This document shows positions 1 through 26,400 of a stretch of 27,500 bases of DNA, piece by piece. This DNA comes from Glandiceps talaboti. Its lineage: Eukaryota; Hemichordata; Enteropneusta; Spengelidae. Both the position numbers and the translations under genes were made by a program. The stretch covers positions 17,823,092-17,850,591 of the forward strand of contig NC_135554.1 in NCBI RefSeq assembly GCF_964340395.1, read 5' to 3'. How positions within the stretch are numbered: position 1 is the stretch's first letter; each line of letters starts with the position of its first letter. The notes beneath the pieces were generated by a model. That model made no database searches. It worked only from the letters and a program-made list of their open reading frames with translations, and was not told where the DNA came from.

Positions 1-1235
1 TCGTGGCCAAAAAAATACACATCGTCTTTGTCGTGTGAAGTTCATACATAGATTAATGTTTAATAGCAACTTTTTGGATAATTTTAAAAAAATGTTGTAA
101 TATGTACAATTATCAAAATCAGAATTGGTGAATATTTGTAGAGATTTATCACAGGAAATATTTTAACTAGATATTGGAAACTTAGCTTAATATTGTTTCA
201 AAATGATAATAAGAAAAAGCGTAGAGGAGCTTTTCAAAAGGTGGATATTAGGGGATAGGATTGCAAACAAAATCAGTGACTATTAATGGGATCAATTATC
301 ATCGTGCCAGTATTTCCTAGAATATTTGTACTCCTGTTCATACTAAGTAATATTTGTTTTAAAAAACTTTCATTTTATTACAAATAACTATACTATGTAT
401 TTTTCTTATCTAAGGACTTAGACAATCACGTCTAAGCTAAATGATCATTTTTTTCCTATTTATTTTAATACTTGATTGTTTGTTTGTTTGTTTATTTGGT
501 ACACACATTCTTACTTTCTTGATGGTTCGACGAGTACTTTGATGAGGTTCGAGTACGCCAGATGACAAAGTCTACCAAATAGAGTGCATGTATTCGACAG
601 GTACATGAAAGGAAGGAACACATACCATTACCTATACAATTAAGAAATGATTCACGTCCTCGAATAATTTTGGCAGCCATCTTCACCCTTTTTGAATTAT
701 ACTAACGTTCTGAACATGTTTTTTCAAGTTTTTGCAAGACCAACCTTAATTTGACATAGTAATCCGAATATACAAATTAAAATCGAATGTTACCTTTTGG
801 ATACAGACACAGATGGGTTGTGAACCGAGTGGTAGTGTTGCGTGCCGACACATCTGTGCACAGTGCTGTGTATCGAATTTGATGTCTAGAGAATGTTATA
901 CCGAGCACTTTAGAGGAAAACAATCGATCAATTTTTAATAGCGTATTTGTAAAATGTGATAACTTTTATCTAAAGTACTAGCATTAATTAGTCAATAAGT
1001 ATGTTTATGAGTCAAGTCTATAGTAAGCTTGATGAGATATAGCAAACATGCAAGTATATGTTGTCAAATTGGCGGTAAATGTGACGTGAAATGGTATCAG
1101 GCAATATAGACACAATCTTACTCATTTGCCAATTCAATGCACAATTCAAATATAAGATATCTGGTAGAGTTTCGACGTGGTCATCTATGAAAACTATCAA
1201 ATGATAAGTACTCAATTATTGTGGTCGACGCTTAT
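1..1235. other. Gene-free AT-rich flank
   Basis: No supported gene, RNA or clear repeat apart from a short TGTT run near 480-493. Reading frames on both strands are short and resemble no family I know. Confidence 0.6.
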
Positions 1236-1421
1236 TTAAAATTGTGGTATGTTTATTTTATTGGCTTGCAAATAAACATCTGAAAAACACATATTTACTA
1301 GAGTCTGTTTACAATGTGTCTGTGCGTATCGGATGAATATCACAACTTCAAAAGTCGCCATATTATCATGTGTGCATGCGTGTGTTTGCATGAATGAGTG
1401 TATTCGTGCGTGCGTCACAGA

Positions 1422-1520
1422 CAATTGAATTCTACTTTGAGGCAAATCTTTCATTATTTAGTAGGGATAGGTGTCTCTTACGAGTCACATAGTAGACGTC
1501 AAGATAACATATTTTAACCC
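1422..1520 (-). repeat. Dispersed repeat A, copy 1 (inverted)
   Basis: About 99 bp whose reverse complement closely matches 1963-2060 and part of 22700-22830. Shared landmarks are GTTATCTTGACGTCT, ATCCCTACTAAATAAT and GAATTCAATTG. Together with copy 2 it forms long inverted arms around 640 bp, as expected for the ends of a foldback or DNA transposon. Confidence 0.75.
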
Positions 1521-1527
1521 ATAGTAC

Positions 1528-1743
1528 AAGTGTCATGAGTTTTCGAATGTAAACACCCACCCATACAACCAATAACTATATGCATAAAAGTTTCACAGGC
1601 TGGTAGTCTACCACTTCGATTCATCAAAATTATAATTTCAGACTGGTATATTTGATGACGCTTCACTATTTATTTCTCACATATTCATCCCACTACACTA
1701 CAAATAATATAGTAACACTAGGATATATACTTTTGGACCAACC
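1528..1743 (+). repeat. Dispersed repeat B, copy 1
   Basis: A 216-bp block that recurs as a direct copy at 2777-2987. Landmarks are AGTGTCATGAGTTTTCGA, AAACACCCACCCATA and TATTTATTTCTCACATATTC. The copies differ by scattered substitutions and small indels, so they are old duplicates of one element. No reading frame is conserved. Confidence 0.8.
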
Positions 1744-1898
1744 TTATTACTAAGAATGCTTTGTAATTTGCCAACCAAATACACGGTTTCCTTCGTCTGG
1801 AATATTTTTTTGTACTAAGTACATATGGTTCTGAACCCAGTAAAACATTTACCCAGTCAATTTCAGATAAACCGCTTAGTTACTTTTATAGTTGTTAT

Positions 1899-2060
1899 TG
1901 TTCACCAAATAAAAGTGATAATAATAACACATTTCGGGTATTTACTTGTCATGGTACGTCTGGGTTAGAATGTGTTATCTTGACGTCTACTATGTGACTC
2001 GTACGAGACACATATCCCTACTAAATAATTAAAGATTTGCCTCAAAGTAGAATTCAATTG
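1899..2060 (+). repeat. Dispersed repeat A, copy 2
   Basis: About 162 bp, starting CACCAAATAAAAGTGATA and ending GAATTCAATTG, matched over its length by 22652-22821 and over its last 100 bp, inverted, by 1422-1520. It abuts the MITE at 2069-2355. Confidence 0.78.
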
Positions 2061-2068
2061 CCCGGGAC

Positions 2069-2355
2069 TGTAATAATTTGTTCTTGAGGTACCCAAGAGA
2101 TCATACTCTCACTAGTATTGAATAAAGTTTCCAAAATCATGATTAAAATTAATCTTGAAATTTAGAGTTAAATAGTAAATAATAATGATAGTCAAATAGC
2201 CATTCATCTCGTCGAAACATCACTCCTTTTGAGTGGAGAACAATCAATTGGACGAACAGAGATTGAGCTTAAGATTTGGTGAGAAACACAAGATCGATTA
2301 TTCAATACACTAGTGAGAGTCGATCTCTTGGGTACCTCAAGAACAAATTATTACA
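2069..2355. mobile_element. 287-bp MITE with about 57-bp terminal inverted repeats
   Basis: The left end (TGTAATAATTTGTTCTTGAG onward) is repeated in inverted form at the right end: the outer 34 bases are identical, and similarity continues through CTCTCACTAG and ATTGAATAA to about 57 bp. The interior of about 170 bp has no coding capacity. That is the form of a non-autonomous DNA transposon. I could not settle a target-site duplication, and the superfamily is unknown. Confidence 0.8.
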
Positions 2356-2776
2356 TATTCTGGATTCATACTATATGAATAATAATTGAATGTATAAAAA
2401 CAAATAGCAACAATTTTGACAATTCTCTTGTACTTGCAGTTTTCTGATGAATGCAATAACACTGGGTTTAACCATGGAACCGACGAATGACGCCACCAAC
2501 GTCAAGGAATGGTATATGAGTAACACAGTGGCCTTGTGAGTAACAGGTGCACATGTATACAAAATCAAACCACCACCACCATCATCATCATAACACACAT
2601 TTTAAGTTTTATTCGTGAAAAGGCACTCTAGCAAATTCTTCTTTACATCTCATGAGTTCAGCTTAAGCTTCCAAAAGCTATATTTTCTTGACTAAACATA
2701 TAAAGAACCCTGTGATGAAGATAAACCCAAATATAGGATAAAAGAGTCTTGCAGTAGCATGACATGGATTATCTTG

Positions 2777-2987
2777 AAGTGTCATGAGTTTTCGATTGTA
2801 AACACCCACCCATAGAACCAAGAACTATATACATAAGAGTTTCACAGACTGGTAGTTTACCACTTATTCAAACTAGTAATTTTATACTGGTATATTTGAT
2901 AACGCTTCACTATTTATTTCTCACATATTCATCCCACTACACCACAAATCATGTAGTAAAACTAGAATATATACTTTTGAATCAACC
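2777..2987 (+). repeat. Dispersed repeat B, copy 2
   Basis: Direct repeat of 1528-1743 in the same orientation, with the same first and last landmarks (AAGTGTCATGAG, ATATATACTTTTG). It lies 1 kb from copy 1 and is not flanked by repeat A. Confidence 0.8.
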
Positions 2988-4110
2988 CGAATCAAAATTG
3001 CACAGTATCTTTTTAAACGAACATAAAATGAACTCTTTATACATAAAACATGCTTAAAGCATACTATAGCAATTCACATCCTTCGGATGTATAATAAATT
3101 CACAATATGAAGTTAAATAACTGAGTGCAAAAATTACTTGGCTTCGAAATAAAGAGTCCATCATGAAGGTTAGCCCTCACTCAAGTTATCTTGAAACTCG
3201 GTTTTTTAAAGAGGTGCGCTCTATAACTTTACACTTTTTGGTTACCTCAGTTTCACATTGATTATGATATGTCCTTATGTAATTAAAACTACTATACCAA
3301 CGTGCTGGTAGTACTCTCATTACAAAAATTCAGATATGATGTGACATAAATAACATAACGACAATATTTTTTGGTTACCAAGACACAAAATTCAGTAAAC
3401 ACTTTCAGTGTCCTTAACCAATCTTCTTGGTGTATATACAACGCCCTCTACCATGCTGTGTTGACAATCACTTATTCATAAATAAATAGGTGCGCTAAGT
3501 ACACTTATTTGTTTACAAGCAAGTCAGTGTCAATTTATTGTGTATTTGCACAGTCAAGTAAGAAACAATACTTGTCTGTGGTATTTGCATATTGTGCTCT
3601 AACTGCATCTCCAAAGAGATCTTCAGTTACAGACTGTACCTCTTTAAGCTAACTTAATATCCCCCTAAAACTCCAAGATGAAAAAAATAGTACTTGCCTC
3701 TTCTTTATTTCTTCCATACAGTACAGTAACTGAAGTTTTACTCAAGTCTTAGTTTTGTGACAATATTTCACCCCTTGATATGAGTTATCGTAAATCACAT
3801 TGAAAGGCAATACATAGGCAACATGCATGCACGGATACATTGATATGATATGTTGAAACTTTCAGTTGATTCTAAAGTTTAATTCTAAAAAGGCTCTAAC
3901 GAAATTATTTGCATTTAAAGTGCTTGTATTTAATCATTTGGCAATTATATTTAATATAAATATCATTTTGATAATTCGTGTTCTCATTGCTTGCCTTGTC
4001 GATTTGGTTAGCCTTTTATAATGGACTTTCTCACAAAGTTTCCTCATCTGAAGAATGCAAGATCAGAATATCTTCAATAAAAAATGGAATATTGTTAAAA
4101 ACTCATGGAT
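2988..4110. other. P4HTM 3' flank and probable 3'UTR
   Basis: AT-rich. The part nearest 4110 is expected to be P4HTM 3'UTR on the minus strand. No other gene or repeat could be supported. Confidence 0.5.
3704..3709 (-). terminator. Possible polyadenylation signal for P4HTM
   Basis: AATAAA on the minus strand, about 400 bases past the P4HTM stop codon. ATTAAA variants occur closer (near 3928 and 3950). In AT-rich DNA such hexamers arise often by chance, so only position and strand support it. Confidence 0.3.
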
Positions 4111-15907
<11,797 letters not shown>

Positions 15908-16020
15908 CTGTAAAATATTTGAAAGAAGAAATGATTTATAAATTATAATTTATTTCGTCTTTGTATACAATTATACAGTTGTATATAGGTACGGAATCAT
16001 AACGTGAGGAGGTAACAAAA

Positions 16021-16150
<130 letters not shown>

Positions 16151-17250
16151 ATAAATGTTTCTCTTACGGGTGTACACATACTAAACACATGCACAGTATT
16201 CATTAGCTTTACTGTTGAAACCTCTTCTGTAACATATCACAAAATCTAAAAAAATCTAGAAAAGATACTTGAAATTTCAAGTCCTGTACTAATGTACACA
16301 ACACATGTTACTCAACTCCGTTACCATAGACGACTGTTTACATATTGAGCGCTATTTCGTATCATGGTTACTACAGGTCGCCATATGTAGTCTACGGTAA
16401 GAGCACATGTAAGAATTTAATTATCACACACATGTTAATGGAGTAAAGGTAAATATGAACACTTCAACAGCTAGTTCGTGCCATTCAGAATAATTGAAAA
16501 CTCGTGTCTTTGATGTGTATTCTAGACTCAAAAGAAAATCTGACGGAAATGAACAGAATCCTTAATGGATGGCTTTATTTTGATACTGTGTAGGCTGCTA
16601 ACGATTCTGGTGTGTATGTTTCTATGTCAAAACAAGGCAGAAGTTATGATGCAAATATCAATATTCGGTCAGACGGTTTAATGGCAGGCCAGTACGTAGA
16701 AAAGATTTCTCTGGCGACCTGAGGTTCAATATACCTTTAACATGACTTCAAATGGACTATGATACATTGGAAAGAACATTCCGAGACTTCGAATTTCCGA
16801 ATAGTAGTTCCAGTACGTAAAGAAACGTGTTTAACTGACAGTTGATAATTGGGACTATAATGCATCATATCATATGCGTTGGAATTGTCTTGCTGTCATT
16901 GATAAGTTGCACGGCGTAAATCTAATGAATCGTGTCAGACTTGTTAACGAACAGTACTGACTTGAAATGCATTTGAGAATTGGCTACAAGCTAAGACATT
17001 CGGTCGCCATCTTTAGCTTAACCAATCAACTGCTTCTTGAGAGCACACAGAGGACCACAATGAATAACAGGGCCAATTAGACTTCAATTTGGTAGCTTGA
17101 AAATTACTTGGGTAAAATTTAAAGGCTAGCCGCAGACTCTAAGTCTGATGTGTGACGCAAAGAACACCAATTATTCCCCGTGAAGAAACACACAAATTCT
17201 TCAACATTTCAAGTGTGCCTCATTGAAAGCAATTTGCTTCCTTTTGTTAC

Positions 17251-17301
17251 CTCCTCATGCAGCGTTACATGAATAGCTTCGTTAGGGACAAGTTTCATAG
17301 A
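17251..17301 (-). CDS. Candidate upstream P4HTM exon
   Basis: A tentative 51-bp exon. A pyrimidine-rich TTTTCATTACAG acceptor precedes it and a GAG|GTAACA donor follows it. Both ends are in phase 0, as the VGH exon requires. It would read SMKLVPNEAIHVTLHEE directly before VGHVHRLEL. The same frame is open upstream to an ATG at 17479-17481 in good context (GCCATCATGG), giving up to 77 residues. That longer product has no obvious membrane helix, so it is not the complete expected N-terminus. It could instead be the first exon of a variant, or chance. Confidence 0.35.
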
Positions 17302-17481
17302 CTGTAATGAAAATGTGACAGAAACATAACACGGATGGCATAGCTCGTTTGTTCTAATCCTATCTGAGCTCCTTGTCAAGTAGACTGTAAGATGTGGCGT
17401 GTTGTTCATCCCTAACCAGAAAGTGCTGGCCGATAGGGTGGGCACAGCACGTCGAAACTTGCAGACAGCTTGTCCCGCCAT

Positions 17482-18590
17482 GATGGCCACGATTGTGAAA
17501 AAAGATAATCACTGCTTACAATCTTTACGAAAGTATGATGGCATGTCGCCACAGACTAAAACAACTATAATCGCTTTACCATTTACCATAAACTGCTTTC
17601 AGTCAAAATCACCTTGACCAAATTTTATTTTTCTGTTATGTTTTGTGTCATAGCAGCTTTATCTCAGATTGACATCAGAGGATCCCATTCGATTTTATAT
17701 CTAAATGGTAAATAAACCCCAACAATAATTTTGGATAATATATTGTCATCACCACCATTTTGAAAGCTGCACTAGCTGTAAATGGAGAACTATTTTTTCA
17801 ATCGGACAACCAACAATATATACTCTGAAAATTGTAAGTTGTGAATATTAATTTCGATTTTATCCATAATTCCAAATAGTCCGGCAACAGGTTGAAATCA
17901 TGATCGCGTTGGGGCCACTGATTTTAGGGTGCGGATCCAACAATCAATTTGATTGGATTTGACAGTGTTATCCATATTATGTGTACCACTACACAAACTT
18001 TCACTGGTGATTCAATAGAGTTCAGGGGGTTCCATATTACGAGTTTGTCTTTTATACGGAGAACCTAGTTAAATTATTTTAAAAAATAAAATAAAGTAAC
18101 GTTGCAGTTACAGCTTGATCCATTTCACTTTGCACTGTAAGAGTACTTGAATATAGTACTTCATTTGAAAGTCGATCATCAATCTAACTGTATCACACAA
18201 ATCTTCCGTCAATTCAAATAACTAATTAGAAGCACGACCTCAGTTCGGAATGAAGTACGTACGAAGAAATAAATATATTGCAGTAATGTGTAAATAAATA
18301 TTTTTTTTGATTTGAAAAGCCGTTTTTCTCAGCCCTCCCCTTTCCCCTTACAACAGTTAGTAAATACGTCAGTCATTGCATTCGGTGTTTTGACACGGTT
18401 ACCTTGACGACAAGGTCTTAGACTAGTATAGGTCTGTCACATGGTAAGGTCTTCAAAGAAAGATACTCCTAAAATAGTATGTATATTTGAATTAACTATA
18501 AACAACATACATTCTTTGAATTGTCGATCGCTTTATGTTTGGTTACTTCATCATTTCAAAAGATGAAAGGATGATTCAAAACGAAAGAAC
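17482..18590. other. Gene-free stretch upstream of P4HTM exons
   Basis: Either P4HTM 5' flank or the first intron. No exon with homology and splice signals was found. A membrane-anchor exon for P4HTM is expected somewhere upstream but was not recognised. Confidence 0.45.
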
Positions 18591-18593
18591 GTG

Positions 18594-19314
18594 TTAAAGT
18601 GACCATGTGGATGAAAAATGTTTTTGTTTTTTTAAATTAATAAAATAAGTTTGTTTGTCTACTCTAACAACAATGTGGAATAACACAGAAATATCCATGT
18701 TTTAACACATTTTTTATATAAAAATGAGAACAATGTGTCAACAGTTTATTTACATATCACTTCCTGTACGTACATTAACAAGCCGTCTACGTACTTCTAA
18801 TTACTGCGATTCAATGAGTTGAAATTGAAATTGAAATTTATTCCCTACAAGAAATAAACATACATAAAAGAAATAAATGATAACATCCAAAAGGAAAACG
18901 ATTTCAAGTTGTGGGTGAGAGACTAGAAAATAGTTTTCGAAAAACTAATCGAGTCTAGCCACTCAATTTCAAAAGCATTGAATTGCATATCACAAAAAAT
19001 GTGGTGACTGTAGTTGCTCATATTAACACTGATTACACAGTCAGAAAACAACAAACAACAATTGTTTACAGTAATAAGAAAACAGATAAACACACTACGG
19101 TGATACAAAATTTACATGTCAACTGGTTAAAGCATCATGAAAACGCAAATAACTAATAGCCTTAATATGCACTTAGAATCCAGTGCTTATATATTGATTT
19201 ACAAATACTGATTTGGCTTTGCTGTTTAATATTGATCTTTTGTGGTAAACAACGGGGTTTTATTAATTTACAAAATCCTAAATAAGTGCCCATGTTTCAT
19301 GACATGGCCACTTT
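18594..19314. mobile_element. Possible DNA transposon remnant with GTTAAAGTG ends
   Basis: GTTAAAGTGACCATGT near 18594 faces an inverted ACATGGCCACTTTAAC near 19299-19314. The interior includes a GAAATT repeat run and ATTTATT near 18820-18842, of the type often seen at the tail of retroelements. The arms are short (about 15 bp with one mismatch) and no target duplication was found. Confidence 0.4.
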
Positions 19315-22367
<3,053 letters not shown>

Positions 22368-22544
22368 GACATAGGTATATATTGACATACACGCCTCGGT
22401 TGTCATGGCGTCACAAACGTAAGCCATTAATCTGGCAATTACATTCTTCTTTCAGATATTTCATGCTCAAGCAGAAAATCTTACTGCCAGGAAAATCTCA
22501 TTTATAGTGAGTGTTCATCGCCTGAAAATCATCTTATTTAGTTA

Positions 22545-22565
22545 GCTACTGTACTGTACAGTAGC
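22545..22565. repeat. 21-bp perfect palindrome
   Basis: GCTACTGTAC and GTACAGTAGC are perfect 10-base arms around one T. It may be chance or a protein-binding site. Confidence 0.5.
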
Positions 22566-22651
22566 ATGAAATCCTTGTCACGTATTATCAAGACGCCTGT
22601 CTTGCATGCGTAACGATGTATTCCTTTTTATCCATTGCACCAAATACTATT

Positions 22652-22830
22652 CATCAAATAAAAGTGATAAAAATAACACATTTCGGTTATTTACTTGCCA
22701 TGACACGTTTGGGTTAAAATGTATTATCTTGACGTCTTTCCTTGAAAAACCATGTGACCCGTAAGAGACACCTATCCCTACTAAATAATGAAAGCTTGCC
22801 TCAAAGCAGAATTCAATTGTCTGTGACGGT
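22652..22830 (+). repeat. Dispersed repeat A, copy 3
   Basis: Matches 1899-2060 from the AAATAAAAGTGATA landmark through CTATCCCTACTAAATAAT to GAATTCAATTG. It also shares TCTGTGACG beyond that point with copy 1, so the element extends past CAATTG. A short insertion near 22739-22750 is unique to this copy. Confidence 0.78.
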
Positions 22831-23005
22831 GAGAAACACTCCGGTAAATGACGCACGGAGCTGTGTGAACATTTCTATTTTTGATAATTTCTATATCCTG
22901 GATCTGTACATTCTACAAGAAAACACTCTGGTTTACATCACTATCTCTAATTTTGCAAACGTAACACGTATACTTGGATACCATTATCTATAAATGTCAT
23001 ACAAA

Positions 23006-23153
<148 letters not shown>

Positions 23154-23443
23154 AAATAAACAAGCTGTCGTGATATTGTGATATTTGCCTTGAAATGATT
23201 TTCTGTAATAGAACTATTAGCATTGGTGTATGCAGGTGTTACTTTAGTTTGGATCAATGAACCATGTCGACGCAGGCCAATACTATAATTTACCAAAGGA
23301 ATTAATATTACTTTGTACGAAAATAAGATAATCCATATGAATGTAGTACATTTTATTTTACAAACACTCAAATATTTCTTGACAATAAAGCACGTCGCTT
23401 TACATTTAGACAATTAAAATTTCTGCTGAATATCTGTGTAATA

Positions 23444-23597
23444 TGCCTCTGTGTCTGTCTCACTCTATCTGTCTATCTCTCTGTCTGTCTCTCACTCACT
23501 CACTCACTCACATTCACTCACTCTGTTTGTTTGTTTGTTTGTTTGTCTGTCTGTATGTATGTCTGTCTGTCACTCTGTCTATCTGTCTGTCTGCCTG

Positions 23598-23670
<73 letters not shown>
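23444..23670. repeat. Compound pyrimidine microsatellite
   Basis: Successive CTGT, CTCA, TTTG, CTGT and finally CT blocks, the last broken by CCCCC near 23635. Pyrimidine-rich on the plus strand. Frames through it encode only low-complexity Ser/Leu/Cys. Confidence 0.95.
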
Positions 23671-23674
<4 letters not shown>

Positions 23675-26323
23675 GCAAACGAATGAAAAATTTCTTATGA
23701 AAGTATAAATGTAACCTTTTTAATAATATGAATGAGGATGGATATATCCATTAAGCAAATTTCAAACGGCGTTGAGCTGACATTTAGAGTGGATTAATCA
23801 ATGATGAATCTTCCATACGAAAAGGCTTACAGCGTATAAATAACTCGTTATATTCGTATATTCTGAAATGTCTCTTTGATGTACTGGAACAAGGATAACG
23901 TTCTCTTCTACTCTTACTTGTGACGACAGTCTATTTTTTTTTTTTACAAATAGCAGGATTTGACATGACCATTTCAAGGCAGATAACTGTTGAAACATTA
24001 GATCTAACATAGCGTTGTAATAACACTAGCTTAGTTGTTGCCAAATCTGCCATCTTTAATATTGTTTCTCGTAGACTATAAGAATCCAATATGGAGTTAT
24101 TGCTTTCTTTGAACATACTCCTCACATTCTGTGTAACCATAATTGATCCATGCATATAGATAGAAACATAAAACCATAAACAATTTAGCATACCACTGTA
24201 TTTCTGTAGTAAAGTATTCCGATATAGACTACATCAGTTTTTCTTTGTGAAATTGAGTTTATTTTCAAATACGACTACGTAGGTCTTGAAATATTACAAC
24301 ATATGACAATATAAAACAATGCAACTTAATTTCTCCTATGTTATTGCCCATTTATTCTAATTTTGGATTTATGTATTTTCCGTGGTTTTATGGTTTAAGC
24401 TTCGCATTTTTTCTTTCACATAAATGATACTACACTGCCGGGAACGACATATGATAAATCAGTATTACATCCCAGCTTACGAATTAACAGAATTGCCAGT
24501 AAAAGAATATAAAGCAATTTGCCCAAAACAATGAGTCTGAACGAAAGTAAGATTTGAATTTAGTGATTGTAGTCATGGATTTGATTCAGTTCTCTCATTT
24601 AAAATCAGGTAAATACGCTCAAGTGTGTACTTGCAATTATAGGACTGAATATACATGATGCAGTAGCAATGCGTTGATTTGTTTGTGCTGTAAATTACAA
24701 CAATGTTTTAGCGACACCTAAGTTGATGGAATTAACTGTCTGATCACAATGTTAAAGTGCTGTACAGCTAATCTGTTATTGTCTATTTTCAAGGCAGTTC
24801 TTCAACTTATATAAAAGTGTGAAACATTTTATCACACCCTTTCTACATTGACTCCGTCCTCGATTTCTTGAGCCATACACTGTTTTCCATTAAAAGTACC
24901 TTGCCCCATTAATGAAAGCTTTATCTTCTTCAGCTTTTGCACTTTCAAGTGAACCATTTCGAAATTGACCGCGTTAGATTCCGTATGGTACACATGTGAC
25001 ATGTTTTTGCACTAAATCAAAATGGTGGAGTACTGTTGCCAATGTTATCAGTTGAACCTTGACATTTGTAAGTTGATTAATATTACCTTGTTTGTGTTTT
25101 ATCTTACACCAGAGGCTGTCAGACTCTAAATATGGTGTTACTCATCCGAGTAAGATTATCAAGATAACGTCGTATTTCATTGCTTAACAAGTAGGAAGTT
25201 TCCAAAAAGTGGCAAAATTGTGTACGATATAAAACGACTTTCACAAATATCGGATTAGGCGAGTTGAATAAGAATCCTACATTCAACACATATTCTGACC
25301 CACGAGTAAGAATTCATATAACTCTATATAGCTATTGGAGAAAACTGTAAAGGAAAATCGCACATAATTTCGGGTGACGGTGTTCATGTAAAATTAAAGG
25401 ACTGCCCATTGAAAACAAATGACACGTAGTTATCTTTTGGTATAACAGTAATACATAGAAAGTTATCGGGACACGGTCTAAAGGGGTTATGAAAATGACG
25501 AGCCTTTCAATCTGTAGGTATTAATTGCTTGACGCGCCTTGGTAATTTTTTTAAAACTTGGTACAAAGGTGAGATATACGAGGTTGGTATTTCGTTTTGT
25601 AATGTTATCAAATTTAATCAAATGGCGACCATTTTCGTCGTGACAAGGTATAATTTGTGCAATAACTTTGAAAATTATAATAATTAGAGACCTTATTTTA
25701 GTGTCTACAACTATAGTTTATCTACATGTGTTACTTCCTGTTGAGAAAATGAACCCTGACCTTGAGTTAACTTTAGGTCATTTTTTCAAACCTTGTAAAA
25801 AGGTTACATGTTATGTTGGATTACAAAGTGAGCTAGTTTGGTTTATGACGCTATATATATATATTATATAATGTTGCATAAAATGGAAGCTGTCATACTA
25901 CATAATTAGAACATCGATAACTTACGAGGTGTGATTAAATTTAATGTCTATATTCATAAAGTCAGGGTTTGAACTTTATGCCGCAAATGTGCACACTTGC
26001 CATGTCCTTGCCCTCCAAGGTCAATGTCAAAATCACAAGTATTTAATATTACTACAGTGACTAATAAATACTAAAGATGTGTTAACAAATTGCACATTAC
26101 AGCAAGAACATGGATGATGCCAATCTCTTTTTTGTGTGATCTTTTATGGTTTTTTCACCAATGGTGGCCATTTGCATCGTAAATAATCCACAAACTTCTG
26201 TACATCATATTTAGAACGGCATCATATTAAGTGTGGATTAAAGCATCTTCACCCATTTATTATATGTTAATGTTGTATCTTGACTCTTGACATTGGTTTA
26301 ATGGTAACGTCAAGCCTTGCCTT
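23671..26323. other. Gene-free AT-rich stretch
   Basis: No gene supported. Phrases such as AATGGCGACCATTTTCG near 25621 and an inverted relative near 26160, with several GACCTTGA/TCAAGG words, suggest decayed dispersed repeats, but I cannot delimit an element. Confidence 0.45.
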
Positions 26324-26335
26324 CATAATCATCAT

Positions 26336-26400
<65 letters not shown>
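26324..26400. repeat. (CAT)n triplet array
   Basis: About 23 CAT triplets, preceded by two CATAAT units at the left edge. Confidence 0.96.

Noticed and set aside
1236-1454. Frames at 1236-1454 (-) and 22742-22993 (+) sharing the peptide PQSRIQLSVT
   Set aside because: The shared peptide comes from two copies of dispersed repeat A; the frames diverge outside it and are not conserved in copy 2, so it is not a protein family.
17399-17617. 72-codon plus-strand frame
   Set aside because: Antisense to the candidate upstream exon and without homology.
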